Source: Micromonospora sp. NBRC 110009
GTDB lineage: Bacteria > Actinomycetota > Actinomycetes > Mycobacteriales > Micromonosporaceae
Reading direction: 5' to 3'
DNA: 64,000 bases
Assembly: GCF_030518795.1 (NCBI RefSeq)
Contig: NZ_CP130427.1
Span: 4,712,001 to 4,776,000 of the forward strand
Every line of letters starts with the position of its first letter. The stretch's first letter is position 1. Below the pieces are notes generated by a model. That model was not told where the DNA came from. It worked only from the letters and a program-made list of their open reading frames with translations, and made no database searches. Of this stretch, positions 8,013-16,345 are shown in pieces. Position numbers and translations under genes: made by a program.

Positions 8013-10658
8013 ATGAGATCGCGCAGAAACGCCGTACTCGTCGGGGCGGGCGCCCTGGCCGTGTCCCTCTTACCGGCGCCGCCGGCCGCGGCCGCCGACA
8101 GCCAGATGGTCACCGTCACGACCGACCGGGCCGTGTACCCGGCCGCCGAGGGGAGCCACGTGCCGGTGACGGTGGCCGTCACCACCTCCGACGGTCGGCC
8201 GCTCGCCACGGCGACCACCGTGCGGTACGCGACCGGCGCCGGCACCGCCACGGCCGGCGCCGACTACGCCGCCGCATCCGGCGAGCTCACCTTCCCCGCC
8301 GGCAGCCCGTCGGGCGTCACCCGGCGGCTCACCGTCGCCGTCCAGCGGGACCGGTCCGCGGAGACCGCCGAGACCGTCCCGCTCACCCTCACCTCCGCCG
8401 GAGCCACTGTCGCGGGCCGGCCGACCGTCGTGATCGACGCGCACGGCCTGCCGTACCTCAACTCGCGGCTGCCCGTGGAGAAGCAGGTCGCCGACCTGCT
8501 CGGCCGGATGACCCTGGCCGAGAAGATTGGCCAGATGACGCAGGCGGAACGGGCGGCCGTCACCGGCGACCCCACCGCGATCGCTCGCTGGCAGCTCGGT
8601 TCGGTCCTCTCCGGAGGCGGCTCGACGCCCGCCAGCAACACCCCGACCGCCTGGGTCGAGATGGTCAACACCTTTCAGGCGCAGGCGCTGAGCACCCGGC
8701 TGCAGATCCCGATGATCTACGGGATCGACGCCGTGCACGGCCACGGCAATGTGTACGGCGCGACGGTCTTCCCGCACAACGTCGGCCTCGGCGCCACCCG
8801 CGACCCCAAGCTGGTCGAGCGAATCGGGCAGGCCACCGCGGCCGAGGTGCGGGCCACCGGCATCCCGTGGGACTTCTCGCCCTGCGTGTGCGTCTCCCGG
8901 GACGAGCGGTGGGGCCGCAGCTACGAGTCCTTCGGCGAGGACCCGGCGCTGGTGGTGTCGATGGAGAGCGTCATCGACGGCCTGCAGGGCCGCGGCGCGG
9001 ACCAGTTCGACGCCGACCGGGTGCTGGCGACCGCCAAGCACTACGCCGGTGACGGCGACACCGACTACGACGAGGCCGCCGCCGCGGCGAACGCGGGCAA
9101 GCCCTGGTGGGAGCAGAAGTACACCATCGACCAGGGCGTGACCGTCACCGACCGGGCGCACTACGCCCGCGTCGACCTCGCGCCCTACCCGCCGGCGGTG
9201 CGGGCGCACAAGGTAGGCAGCGTCATGCCCTCGTTCTCCAGCGTGGACTGGACCGAGGACGGGCTGGGCAACCCGACCAAGATGCACGCCAACCACGAGC
9301 TGATCACGGACGTGCTCAAGGGCCAGATGGGCTTCGACGGCTTCCTGATCTCCGACTGGGAGGGCATCCACCAGATCCCCGACCCCAGCGACCCGACCAA
9401 CGGCGGCCTGACCGCGTACAAGGTCCGGGTCGGCGTCAACGCCGGCACCGACATGTTCATGGAGCCGAACACCGCCGAGCAGTTCGAGCAGCTCCTGATG
9501 GCCGAGGCGACCGCCGGACGGGTCAGCCGGGCCCGCATCGACGACGCGGTCCGGCGGATCCTGCGCAAGAAGTTCGAACTCGGGCTCTTCGAGCATCCGT
9601 ACGCCTCGACCGCCAACGTCGACCAGGTGGGCAGCGCGGCGCACCGGGCGATCGCCTGGGAGGCGGTGGCCAAGTCGCAGGTTCTGCTGAAGAACAGCGG
9701 GCAGGCGCTGCCGCTGCGTCGGGACGCCTCGATATACGTGGCCGGCCGCAACGCCGACGACCTCGGCAACCAGGCGGGCGGCTGGACGATCTCCTGGCAG
9801 GGCGGGTCCGGCAGCGACGCCATCCCTGGCACGTCCATCCTGGACGGCATCCGCGAGGTGGCGCCCGGCGCGCAGGTCACCTACAGCGCGGACGCCTCCG
9901 CCCCGACGGCTGGCGCCCAGGTGGGCGTCGTCGTGGTGGGGGAGACCCCGTACGCGGAGGGCTACGGCGACGTCGGCGGGCCGGAGTGCGGCTGGTGCTC
10001 GGTGCCCCAGCAGGAGGAGAAGTCCCTGAGCCTGCAGGCGGCCGACCGCGCCGTCATCGACAAGGTCTGCACGGCCCTGCCGACCTGCGTGGTGCTGGTG
10101 GTCTCCGGCCGGCCGCAGATCCTCACCGATCAGCTCGGCGAGATCGACGCGCTGGTGGCGTCCTGGCTGCCCGGCAGCGAGGGTGCGGGTGTCGCCGACG
10201 TGCTCTTCGGTCGGCGCCCGTTCACCGGCCGGCTCCCCGTCAGCTGGCCGCGTACCGAGGCGCAGGTGCCGATCAACGTCGGTGACGCCGACTACCAGCC
10301 GCTGTACCCGTTCGGCTGGGGGCTGCGTACCGATTCGGGGCGGTCCCGGCTGGCCGCGGCCGCGGGTGACGGCTCGCAGGTGACGGCGGCGCTCACGAGG
10401 GCGACCTGGGACACCGACGGATCGCTGCGCAACGCGCCGCAGGTGCTGCCGCTGCTCAGCCGGCAGCTCGGCGCGGTACGCGGGGACAGTGGGCTGGTCG
10501 ACGCGATCCTCGGGGTGGCCCGGGACGCCGCCCAGGCGGCCGTCGTCCACGGCACCGCACCGGCGGACTGGGCGACGCTGATCGCCGAGGCCGACCGGGC
10601 GCAGCTCAACGGGGACCCCGTCCGGGCGTTCACGCTGCTCGCCCGCGCGGCCAGCTGA
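8013..10658 (+). CDS. Secreted GH3 beta-glucosidase with N-terminal Calx-beta-like domain, 881 aa
   Basis: This secreted exo-glycosidase probably releases glucose or a related sugar from oligosaccharides. The ATG at 8013 follows GGGAGG. A signal peptide ends near residue 28 (AAAA-DS). Residues about 30-145 form a Calx-beta-like sandwich. The GH3 N-domain starts near 155 (LLGRMTLAEKIGQMTQ), contains YGIDAVHG and ends with the nucleophile Asp448 in LISDWEGI. The GH3 C-domain (about 510-770) ends with LYPFGWGL. A further ~95-residue alpha-helical tail follows that is not standard for the family; its role is unknown. The frame is intact. Substrate cannot be set from sequence alone; xylosidase or N-acetylglucosaminidase activity also occurs in GH3. 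Confidence 0.9.
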   Translation: MRSRRNAVLVGAGALAVSLLPAPPAAAADSQMVTVTTDRAVYPAAEGSHVPVTVAVTTSDGRPLATATTVRYATGAGTATAGADYAAASGELTFPAGSPSGVTRRLTVAVQRDRSAETAETVPLTLTSAGATVAGRPTVVIDAHGLPYLNSRLPVEKQVADLLGRMTLAEKIGQMTQAERAAVTGDPTAIARWQLGSVLSGGGSTPASNTPTAWVEMVNTFQAQALSTRLQIPMIYGIDAVHGHGNVYGATVFPHNVGLGATRDPKLVERIGQATAAEVRATGIPWDFSPCVCVSRDERWGRSYESFGEDPALVVSMESVIDGLQGRGADQFDADRVLATAKHYAGDGDTDYDEAAAAANAGKPWWEQKYTIDQGVTVTDRAHYARVDLAPYPPAVRAHKVGSVMPSFSSVDWTEDGLGNPTKMHANHELITDVLKGQMGFDGFLISDWEGIHQIPDPSDPTNGGLTAYKVRVGVNAGTDMFMEPNTAEQFEQLLMAEATAGRVSRARIDDAVRRILRKKFELGLFEHPYASTANVDQVGSAAHRAIAWEAVAKSQVLLKNSGQALPLRRDASIYVAGRNADDLGNQAGGWTISWQGGSGSDAIPGTSILDGIREVAPGAQVTYSADASAPTAGAQVGVVVVGETPYAEGYGDVGGPECGWCSVPQQEEKSLSLQAADRAVIDKVCTALPTCVVLVVSGRPQILTDQLGEIDALVASWLPGSEGAGVADVLFGRRPFTGRLPVSWPRTEAQVPINVGDADYQPLYPFGWGLRTDSGRSRLAAAAGDGSQVTAALTRATWDTDGSLRNAPQVLPLLSRQLGAVRGDSGLVDAILGVARDAAQAAVVHGTAPADWATLIAEADRAQLNGDPVRAFTLLARAAS

Positions 10659-10666
10659 TCGGTCGG

Positions 10667-10700
10667 GTGTGGCCGGCGGCGCCGAAGCCGCCGGCCACAC
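10667..10700 (+). terminator. Perfect 14-bp hairpin terminator after the GH3 gene
   Basis: GTGTGGCCGGCGGC (10667-10680) is the exact reverse complement of GCCGCCGGCCACAC (10687-10700), with a 6-nt loop, nine bases past the stop codon. No U tract follows. Confidence 0.8.
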
Positions 10701-10746
10701 CGGCGAGCCCGCGGCGCGGCGGCGCTCCGTCCGGCACACTTTTGCC

Positions 10747-11499
10747 ATGGACGACGAGCCGAGAAGGTCTGTCATCTCCGTGATGCTGATCGTCGCCGAC
10801 GCGGCCGCCGCGGTTGCCTGGTACAAGAGCGCCCTGGGCGCGACGGACCTGTGGGACCTGAGCGGCGTGGCCGGCCTCGAGATCGACGGCGCCCCGTTTT
10901 TCCTGCACGAAGCGGATCCCAGGAAAGCCACCGAGTTCGTCGACGAGGCGACCAGCCTGGCCGAGCGTGGCATGACCGCCCTGCTGACGGCCTACCGACT
11001 GCCGCCGCACGGCGACCAGCGGGCCTGGGCCGACGCCGTGCGGGCCGCGGTGCTGACCCAGCGCCGCGGCCTCGACGTGCTGACCGCGTGGGCCGACCGG
11101 CTCTGCTACTTCGGGCACAGCGGCGGCGCCGCGCTGGGTGCCATCCTCAGTGCGGTGGAGCCGCGCCTCTTCGCGCTGGCCCTCGCGTCCTACGGCTCCG
11201 GCACCCTCAAGCGCATCGCCGCCGCCAGCCTGCCGCAGAACGATCCGGTAGCCGACGCCTACGTGGAGTTCCTGCACCGCTTCGAGCCGGCGTCCTACGT
11301 CGCGGTGCCGGGCGCCCGGCGGTTGCTGTTCCAGCACCGCAGCGACGACGAGATCGTCTACCTGTCGGAGGGGCTGCGATTGTTTGACGCCGCCGCCGAA
11401 CCCAAGGAGTGGCGCGAATACCCCTGCGGACACGACACCTCGACGCCGCCGCAGGCCCGGGCCGACCGCGTGCGGCTCTTCGCCGCCACCCCGCAATAA
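10747..11499 (+). CDS. Chimeric protein: VOC (glyoxalase-like) stub fused to alpha/beta-hydrolase, 250 aa
   Basis: Residues 1-55 match the first half of a VOC-fold protein (VSVMLIVADA-like start, WYKSALGATDLWDL, LEIDGAPFFLHEADP). Near residue 58 the text changes to an alpha/beta-hydrolase: a strand-helix start (SLAERGMTALLTAYRLPP), the nucleophile elbow GHSGGA (Ser125), an acid in QHRSDDEIV and the histidine in YPCGHDTST. The triad is present, but the first hydrolase strands and the oxyanion-hole loop appear to be gone. The joint is in frame. It looks like a deletion that fused two neighbouring genes; a folded enzyme is doubtful. The ATG at 10747 has no evident Shine-Dalgarno, so translation may be leaderless or absent. 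Confidence 0.65.
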   Translation: MDDEPRRSVISVMLIVADAAAAVAWYKSALGATDLWDLSGVAGLEIDGAPFFLHEADPRKATEFVDEATSLAERGMTALLTAYRLPPHGDQRAWADAVRAAVLTQRRGLDVLTAWADRLCYFGHSGGAALGAILSAVEPRLFALALASYGSGTLKRIAAASLPQNDPVADAYVEFLHRFEPASYVAVPGARRLLFQHRSDDEIVYLSEGLRLFDAAAEPKEWREYPCGHDTSTPPQARADRVRLFAATPQ

Positions 11500-11506
11500 A
11501 TCCTGC

Positions 11507-11535
11507 CCCTCGTGGCCAGCGCAACGAGACGAGGG
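11507..11535 (+). terminator. Weak hairpin after the chimeric gene
   Basis: CCCTCGT (11507-11513) pairs with ACGAGGG (11529-11535) just past the stop at 11499. The remaining interval to 11798 shows only short shadow ORFs and no regulatory motif that I can defend. Confidence 0.4.
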
Positions 11536-11798
11536 CGGGCCTTCGTCGTTGCGGCAGTGCGCCCGAGATACCCTGATCGGACAGCGTCGCCGCCGGAGAC
11601 CGCACTGCCACATCTGCCGCGATCCGCGCGCTACGCAGCGTCACGCCAGCTGGCCCGGTTGCCGTCCGGACATGCCGATGTGCGTGCGTCTTGCGGGGGA
11701 CCCTGGCCGCGGCCTTCGCCTCGACGGCGCGTACGGCGCCGGGGCAGCGCATGAGGCACCGGGCGCCGAGCGTTCGCAATCCAGGTTAGGTTGCCGAC

Positions 11799-12386
11799 AT
11801 GTCCGATTTCACGATCAAGGCGCTCACGTCGGAGACGTTCGGCGACTTCGCCGCTCTCGTCGAGCGAAACGGGGGCATGTTCGCCGGTTGCTGGTGCACG
11901 AAGTTCCATCCCGACTGTGCGGAGAAGGGCCAGAGCCGCGAGGGGAACCGGGCGCTCAAGCAACGCCTGGTGGCCGAGGGGATCGCGCACGCGGCGCTGG
12001 TCTACGACGGCGACCGCGCCGTCGCTTGGGCGGAGTACGGGTCACCCGAGGAGCTGCCCGACATCCATCACCGCAAGGAGTACCTCGCCACTGCCGAGCG
12101 ACTCCCCGATTACCGGGTCACCTGCATCCTGGTCGAGCGTGGCCTTCGCGGTCGGGGCCTGGCGGCGCTCGCGCTGCGCGGAGCCGTCGAGCTGATCGCG
12201 CAGGCCGGCGGCGGCCGGGTCGAGGGCTACCCGCACGACACCGGCGGGGTCCGGAAGAAGAACTCGTCGTTCCTCTACAACGGCACCCGCGCGATGTACG
12301 AGCGCGAGGGGTTCACCTACGACCGGTCCAAAGGACAGGGCAACTGCGTGATGGTGCGCGAGGTGGCCCCGAGCACGCGTGCCTGA
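11799..12386 (+). CDS. GNAT family N-acetyltransferase, 195 aa
   Basis: This is a predicted acetyl-CoA-dependent acyltransferase of unknown acceptor. The acetyl-CoA binding motif is seen as ILVERGLRGRGLAALAL (near residues 107-124), and the C-terminal part has YEREGFTYDRSKG, where a tyrosine typically supports catalysis. The N-terminal half has CWCTKFHP, an unusual Cys/His-rich patch near residue 30. The ATG at 11799 opens a complete frame. It stands alone between a pseudogene-like chimera and the IS6 element, whose left end begins 12 bp past its stop. Confidence 0.85.
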   Translation: MSDFTIKALTSETFGDFAALVERNGGMFAGCWCTKFHPDCAEKGQSREGNRALKQRLVAEGIAHAALVYDGDRAVAWAEYGSPEELPDIHHRKEYLATAERLPDYRVTCILVERGLRGRGLAALALRGAVELIAQAGGGRVEGYPHDTGGVRKKNSSFLYNGTRAMYEREGFTYDRSKGQGNCVMVREVAPSTRA

Positions 12387-12398
12387 GACGCACCCTCA

Positions 12399-13219
12399 GG
12401 CTCCGTTGCGTTGAGCGTCGCCGAGATCGAGGCAGACTTGAGCAGTGAAGTCATCGACCCGGCCTGGCTCGTGGCTGCCTCCGAAGTCGGCGTTCGCCGG
12501 ATTTCGGTTCTCGCCGGAGGTGATCGTGGTCGCGGTGCGCTGGTATCTGCGGTTCAACTTGTCCTATCGGGACGTTGAGGAGTTGCTGGTTGAACGTGGC
12601 GTGGAGGTCGATCACGTCACCGTGTTCCGGTGGGTGCAGCGGTTCACGCCGCTGTTGGCCGACGCCGCCCGCTTCTGCCGCCACTCGCCAGGCGACAGGT
12701 GGTTCGTCGACGAGACGTACGTCAAGGTCAACGGTGTGTGGCGGTACGTGTACCGGGCGGTCGACCAGTACGGGCAGGTCATCGACGTGCTGGTCTCGGC
12801 CCGTCGGGACGCCGGCGCGGCCCGGAGGTTCTTCCGCCGGGCGCTGTCGGCGTTGAAGGTGACACCCGGCGAGGTCGTGACCGACGGCGCCGCGGTCTAC
12901 CCCGGCGTGCTCGACGAGCTGATCCCGTCCGCGTGGCACCACGTCGAACGGTACGCGAACAATCCGATCGAGGCTGATCACAACCAGTTGAAACACCGGT
13001 TGAGACCGATGCGCGGGCTACGAACGGACAAGTCAGCACAGGTGATCATCGCCGGACACGCGTTCATGCAGAACCTCCGACGCGGCCACTACGAACTCGC
13101 CGTCGACGCCCCGCCCGCTACGCGGGTCGCCGCTGCGTTCACCGAACTCGCCCAAGCGATCTGACCTCGGACCCGACATGGGCTCAACACGTCCGCCGAT
13201 CCGATAACGCAACGGCGCC
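12399..13219 (+). mobile_element. IS6-family insertion sequence
   Basis: Terminal repeats are GGCTCCGTTGCGTT at the left (12399-12412) and AACGCAACGGCGCC at the right (13206-13219): 13 of 14 match, and the GGC start fits the family. The length of 821 bp is typical. The 8-bp flanks (CACCCTCA and TCCAGGCC) do not match, so there is no target duplication. The right flank is a truncated helicase gene, which points to adjacent deletion by the element. Confidence 0.85.
12445..13164 (+). CDS. IS6-family transposase, 239 aa
   Basis: This DDE transposase moves by replicative (cointegrate) transposition, like IS26. The N-terminal helix-turn-helix includes VAVRWYLRFNLSYRDVEELL. The catalytic blocks are WFVDETYVKVNG (first Asp near 89), VVTDGAAVYPG (second Asp near 147) and NPIEADHNQLKHRLRPMRG (Glu near 182). 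It is full length and uninterrupted, so it is probably active. The GTG at 12445 was chosen because it sits inside the left end, as is usual for the family. A 144-bp copy of the 3' end lies at 50868-51011. Confidence 0.9.
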   Translation: MKSSTRPGSWLPPKSAFAGFRFSPEVIVVAVRWYLRFNLSYRDVEELLVERGVEVDHVTVFRWVQRFTPLLADAARFCRHSPGDRWFVDETYVKVNGVWRYVYRAVDQYGQVIDVLVSARRDAGAARRFFRRALSALKVTPGEVVTDGAAVYPGVLDELIPSAWHHVERYANNPIEADHNQLKHRLRPMRGLRTDKSAQVIIAGHAFMQNLRRGHYELAVDAPPATRVAAAFTELAQAI

Positions 13220-13490
13220 TCCAGGCCGTGCTCGCGGAGGCCAACATGTCGACCCCCATCGGTAGCAGCGACGTCCCGGTCGTACACGAGTCTATTTCGG
13301 ACTTGGGCTCGATCCTCGACGCCTGGCTCGCCGCGCGCGCCGAAGGGATCGCCTGCGTCATCGGCGATCCCACGTTCCGGGCGACGTCCCGCGTCCGGTC
13401 GCTGACCCCGGAGCTGTCGAAGGGGCTAGAGTTCGACCTGGTCGTCCTCATCGACCCTGAGGCATTCGGCGACGGCATCGAAGGACGGGC
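13220..13490 (+). pseudogene. Fragment of a superfamily-1 helicase (HelR/UvrD-like)
   Basis: Starting directly at the IS6 right end, one plus-strand frame carries protein-like text with EGIACVIGDPT and then RSLTPELSKGLEFDLVVLID, the highly conserved late-motif region of UvrD/HelD/HelR-type ATPases. The remaining C-terminal residues (usually RYVAMTRA) are missing: the frame runs into the 3' end of the opposing aminotransferase gene. Both ends are cut. The N-terminal loss fits a deletion started by IS6. Confidence 0.7.
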
Positions 13491-13502
13491 CGGGTTCCGC
13501 CG

Positions 13503-14762
13503 TCACTGGGCGAGGAAGGCGGCCAGACCGTCGAGGACGCGCGCGATGTCGGTGTCGTCGCTGTAGGGGGCCAGGCCGAGCCGGAGCGCGTGCTCGTCGT
13601 CCAAGCCGAGGCGGTGGAACGGCTCGTATGCGTAGAAGGATCCGGCGGGGGCGAGCACGTTACGGCCCAGGAGGAACTGGTACGCGTCCCAGGTCTTGCG
13701 GCCGGGCAGGGTGACCAGCAGCGTCGGGGTGCGGTCGGCAGCACGGGAGTGGACCACGACGTCGGCGCCCAGTGCCGCGAGTCCGTCTTCGAGTAGGCGA
13801 CGAAGGCGCATCTCGTGCTCGTCAACGGCATGCAGGGAGGCCTGCAGCCGTTCCCGCCGTGAGGAATTGCCGTTCGTGGTTCCGACGGCCGCGGGGGTGA
13901 TGTCTGCGAGGAAGTCGACGGCGGCGGTGGCGCCGGCGAGGGTCTCGTAGGGGAGGGTGCCGAGCTCGAAGCGTTCGGGGACGGCGTTGGTGGAGGGGAG
14001 CAGCTTGTCCGGATGCAGGGTCTCGAGTAGGTCGGGGGAGGCGGCCAGGACGCCGCAGTGCGGGCCGAGGAACTTGTACGGGGAGCAGACGTACAGGTCC
14101 GCACCGAGGGCGGGGACGTCGACGAACTGGTGCGCGGTGTAGTGCACGCCGTCGACGTAGACCAGCGCGCCGACGGCGTGTGCAGCGTCGGCGATCGCCC
14201 GCACCGCGGGCTTGGTGCCGAGCAGGTTCGACGCGGCGGTGACGGCGACCAGCCGCGTCCGTTCGGTGATGGCGGCCTCGACGGAGGTGGGATCGATCTC
14301 GGCGGTGGTGGGATCGATGTCGATCCACCGCACGACCGTGCCGGCGTTCTCGGCGGCGATCACCCAGGGCCGGACGTTGGCGTCGTGGTCGAGCTTGGTC
14401 ACGACGACTTCGTCACCCGGGCGCCACTGCTTGGCGATCACCCGGGAGAAGTCGAAGGTCAGTTGCGTGGCGCTGCGGCCGTGGACGATCCCGCGGGCGG
14501 GAACGCCGAGCAGGTCGGCGTAGGCCTGCCGGAACGCGGTGACCGCGGCGTCGGCGTTGGCCTCCGACACCGAGCCCGTGCCACGGTTGGACAGCGGGCT
14601 GGTGATCGTGGCGGCGATCGCGTCGGCGACCGGCCGCGGCGTCTGTGTGCCGCCCGGACCGTCGAAGTGCGCGATGCCCGAGGCCAGGGACGGGAACTGC
14701 GCCCTCAGCGCAGCGATGTCGAATTCGGTCGACGCTCTGGTGGCCGATTCAATGGAGGTCAT
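13503..14762 (-). CDS. Cysteine desulfurase-like class-V aminotransferase, 419 aa
   Basis: This PLP-dependent enzyme belongs to the cysteine-desulfurase-like subgroup whose true substrate is mostly unknown. The ATG at 14762 follows AGGAG and replaces the longer ORF start. PLP contacts are seen in HGRSATQ (near 95), the aspartate of VYVDGVHYTAH (204) with His207, and the Schiff-base lysine Lys230 in CSPYKFLGPHCG. The mobile active-site cysteine loop of bona fide desulfurases is not evident, so an aminotransferase or lyase role is possible. It is divergent from an XRE-cupin regulator, across 214 bp with two operator-like sites, and is probably controlled by it. Confidence 0.8.
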   Translation of the reverse strand: MTSIESATRASTEFDIAALRAQFPSLASGIAHFDGPGGTQTPRPVADAIAATITSPLSNRGTGSVSEANADAAVTAFRQAYADLLGVPARGIVHGRSATQLTFDFSRVIAKQWRPGDEVVVTKLDHDANVRPWVIAAENAGTVVRWIDIDPTTAEIDPTSVEAAITERTRLVAVTAASNLLGTKPAVRAIADAAHAVGALVYVDGVHYTAHQFVDVPALGADLYVCSPYKFLGPHCGVLAASPDLLETLHPDKLLPSTNAVPERFELGTLPYETLAGATAAVDFLADITPAAVGTTNGNSSRRERLQASLHAVDEHEMRLRRLLEDGLAALGADVVVHSRAADRTPTLLVTLPGRKTWDAYQFLLGRNVLAPAGSFYAYEPFHRLGLDDEHALRLGLAPYSDDTDIARVLDGLAAFLAQ

Positions 14763-14879
14763 TGTCAGTCTCCTGCGGTCGAGCCACATCGTGGCGGTCG
14801 GGGGCAGCGCCTGAAGCAAGACGTGTGGTCAGCTGCTGGGCACCAATCTCCGGGCCGCTGCACTCCGCGCATCGGCGCA

Positions 14880-14920
14880 TGCAATATAATGCAGATCACC
14901 GTCACGTGCAATATGCTGCA
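14880..14920 (+). promoter_or_regulatory. Twin TGCAATAT operators overlapping a TATAAT -10 box
   Basis: TGCAATATAATGCA (14880-14893) and TGCAATATGCTGCA (14907-14920) are direct copies 27 bp apart. Each is itself a TGCA-N6-TGCA dyad. The first contains a consensus TATAAT (14885-14890) reading toward the XRE gene at 14977. This fits autorepression by the XRE-cupin protein, which may also repress the divergent enzyme gene. Binding is inferred. Confidence 0.55.
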
Positions 14921-14976
14921 TGCCGGGCTCTTGGTGGACGAGTCGCATGCCCACCGAACTGAGTGCGGAGGTGCCG

Positions 14977-15558
14977 ATGGAGACCAAGGCCAGCTGGAGC
15001 GACCCGTTCATCGAACGGGTCGGCCAGGAGGTACGCCGGCGCCGTCAGGAGGGCGGCATGACGATGCAGCAACTGGCCGACGCCTCCGGGGTGAGCGTGC
15101 GGATGCTCAGCCACATCGAGCTCGGCGAGGCCAACCCCAGCCTGGTCACCGTCGCCAAGGTCGCCCACGCCCTCGGCACCGACTTCGCATCCCTGGCCCG
15201 CGAGACCCGGCCCGGCTCACTGGTCGTCAACGCCCCTGGCACTGCCACTGGCATCTGGTCCTCGGCTGCCGGAAGTCACGCGGTGCTGTCCACCGCGAGC
15301 ACAGCGCGCCCCTCGGCAGCCTTGTGGGACTGGATTCTCGTCCCCGGGGACTCCTACCAGGCCGAGCCGGACCCGCACGGCAGCGAAGAGCTGTTCCTGG
15401 TCCTCAGCGGCGTGCTCACCCTGATCGCCGACGGCCACGACGAAACGGTTCTCGACACGGGGGCATCAGCGCGGCTCGCCACCGACCGGGACTACGGCTA
15501 CCGCAACGACGGCAGCGAACCTGTCAGGTTCATCCGCGTCACCCACGTCGCCACCTAA
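14977..15558 (+). CDS. XRE-family regulator with cupin domain, 193 aa
   Basis: This is a small-molecule-responsive repressor. An N-terminal helix-turn-helix (about residues 10-65: EVRRRRQEGGMTMQQLADAS, then VRMLSHIELGEANPS) is followed by a C-terminal cupin barrel (about 110-190) containing PDPHGSEELFLVLSGVLTL, which binds the effector. ATG 14977 was chosen because GGAGG lies five bases upstream; ATG 14947 is the alternative. The twin TGCAATAT sites lie just upstream. PuuR-type proteins with this architecture control polyamine or amino-acid breakdown; here the divergent PLP enzyme is the likely target. Confidence 0.85.
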   Translation: METKASWSDPFIERVGQEVRRRRQEGGMTMQQLADASGVSVRMLSHIELGEANPSLVTVAKVAHALGTDFASLARETRPGSLVVNAPGTATGIWSSAAGSHAVLSTASTARPSAALWDWILVPGDSYQAEPDPHGSEELFLVLSGVLTLIADGHDETVLDTGASARLATDRDYGYRNDGSEPVRFIRVTHVAT

Positions 15559-15686
15559 CCGGCATCGCCGAGCAGGCCGGGATCGAGATCGTTCGCGTCA
15601 GCACCGGAGGCATTCGGGCTGACGCCCTCGACCCGGCCCATCGCTTCGCGACAGCAAATCTGCCCAGAATCCGTGACCATCGTTAG

Positions 15687-15714
15687 GGCAGCGGGACTAC
15701 GCCTAGGCGCTGCC
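15687..15714. terminator. Hairpin between convergent XRE genes
   Basis: GGCAGCG (15687-15693) pairs with CGCTGCC (15708-15714). It overlaps the last codons of the minus-strand XRE gene and lies 130 bp past the plus-strand one, so it may serve both. The stem is short. Confidence 0.4.
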
Positions 15715-16290
15715 GCTCCAAGGGGCGGGCACCAGCACCCAGATCAGTTCGGCGCTGCGGCTCTGGCTGGTGTTGATCCACGTGTGCGGCTCGTTGCCGA
15801 CGAAGGTGAGGGCGTCTCCGGCCGCGAGTCTCTGGCGTCGATCGGTGAAGACGACGTCGACCACGCCCTTGAGCACGTAGACCACCTCGAGCTGGCAGTT
15901 GATCGTGTAGAACTCCGTACCCCCGGTGCCGCCCGGCTCCGCGACCGTATGGATGAGCTGGAGCCTGGGTTCGCGTCGTGGGGTCATGAGTCGCTCGTTG
16001 ACCCCGGTGCCGCCCAGATTGATCGCGGGCGCTGTCTCCCGGCGTACCAGCGTGGCGTCGGAGGCGGTGAAGAGCGAGCCGACGTCGAGGCTCATCACTT
16101 CGCAGAGCGTGATCAGCGATGCCACGCTGGGCGACGTCTCGTCCCGCTCCACCCGGCTGAGGAAGCCCTTTGTCAGACCGGCGGCCGCGGCGAGCTGGTC
16201 GAGCGTGAACCCGTGTGCCTTGCGAGCGGCGCGCAGCTTCGCGCCGATGCGGACCTCGTTGTTCGTCGGTGACACCGGCAGCGGTCGCAT
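15703..16290 (-). CDS. XRE-family regulator with cupin domain, 195 aa
   Basis: This second regulator of the same design is clearly different in sequence from its neighbour. The helix-turn-helix spans about residues 12-70 (IGAKLRAARKAHGFTLDQLA, GLTKGFLSRVERDETSPS). The cupin spans about 105-190, with QLEVVYVLKGVVDVVF and FVGNEPHTWIN. The ATG at 16290 follows GGAGGAACTACCCGC. It is transcribed away from the ABC/ureohydrolase operon that starts at 16431, and a perfect dyad lies in the shared 140-bp gap, so it is the probable repressor of that operon. Confidence 0.87.
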   Translation of the reverse strand: MRPLPVSPTNNEVRIGAKLRAARKAHGFTLDQLAAAAGLTKGFLSRVERDETSPSVASLITLCEVMSLDVGSLFTASDATLVRRETAPAINLGGTGVNERLMTPRREPRLQLIHTVAEPGGTGGTEFYTINCQLEVVYVLKGVVDVVFTDRRQRLAAGDALTFVGNEPHTWINTSQSRSAELIWVLVPAPWSGSA

Positions 16291-16345
16291 GCGGGTAGTT
16301 CCTCCACAACTTCTGACCAGGAGACGGCCATTCTCACCCGTTCCC

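Noticed and set aside
8070..10973. 967-aa minus-strand ORF
   Set aside because: It is antisense to the GH3 gene. Its text is Arg/Gly/Val/Asp-rich with no family resemblance, a usual by-product of high G+C codon bias.
12391..13227. 8-bp target duplication of the intact IS6
   Set aside because: The left flank CACCCTCA and right flank TCCAGGCC do not match; adjacent deletion explains the absence.
14058..15686. 542-aa plus-strand ORF
   Set aside because: Overlaps the cysteine-desulfurase-like gene antisense and the XRE gene out of frame; no recognisable text.
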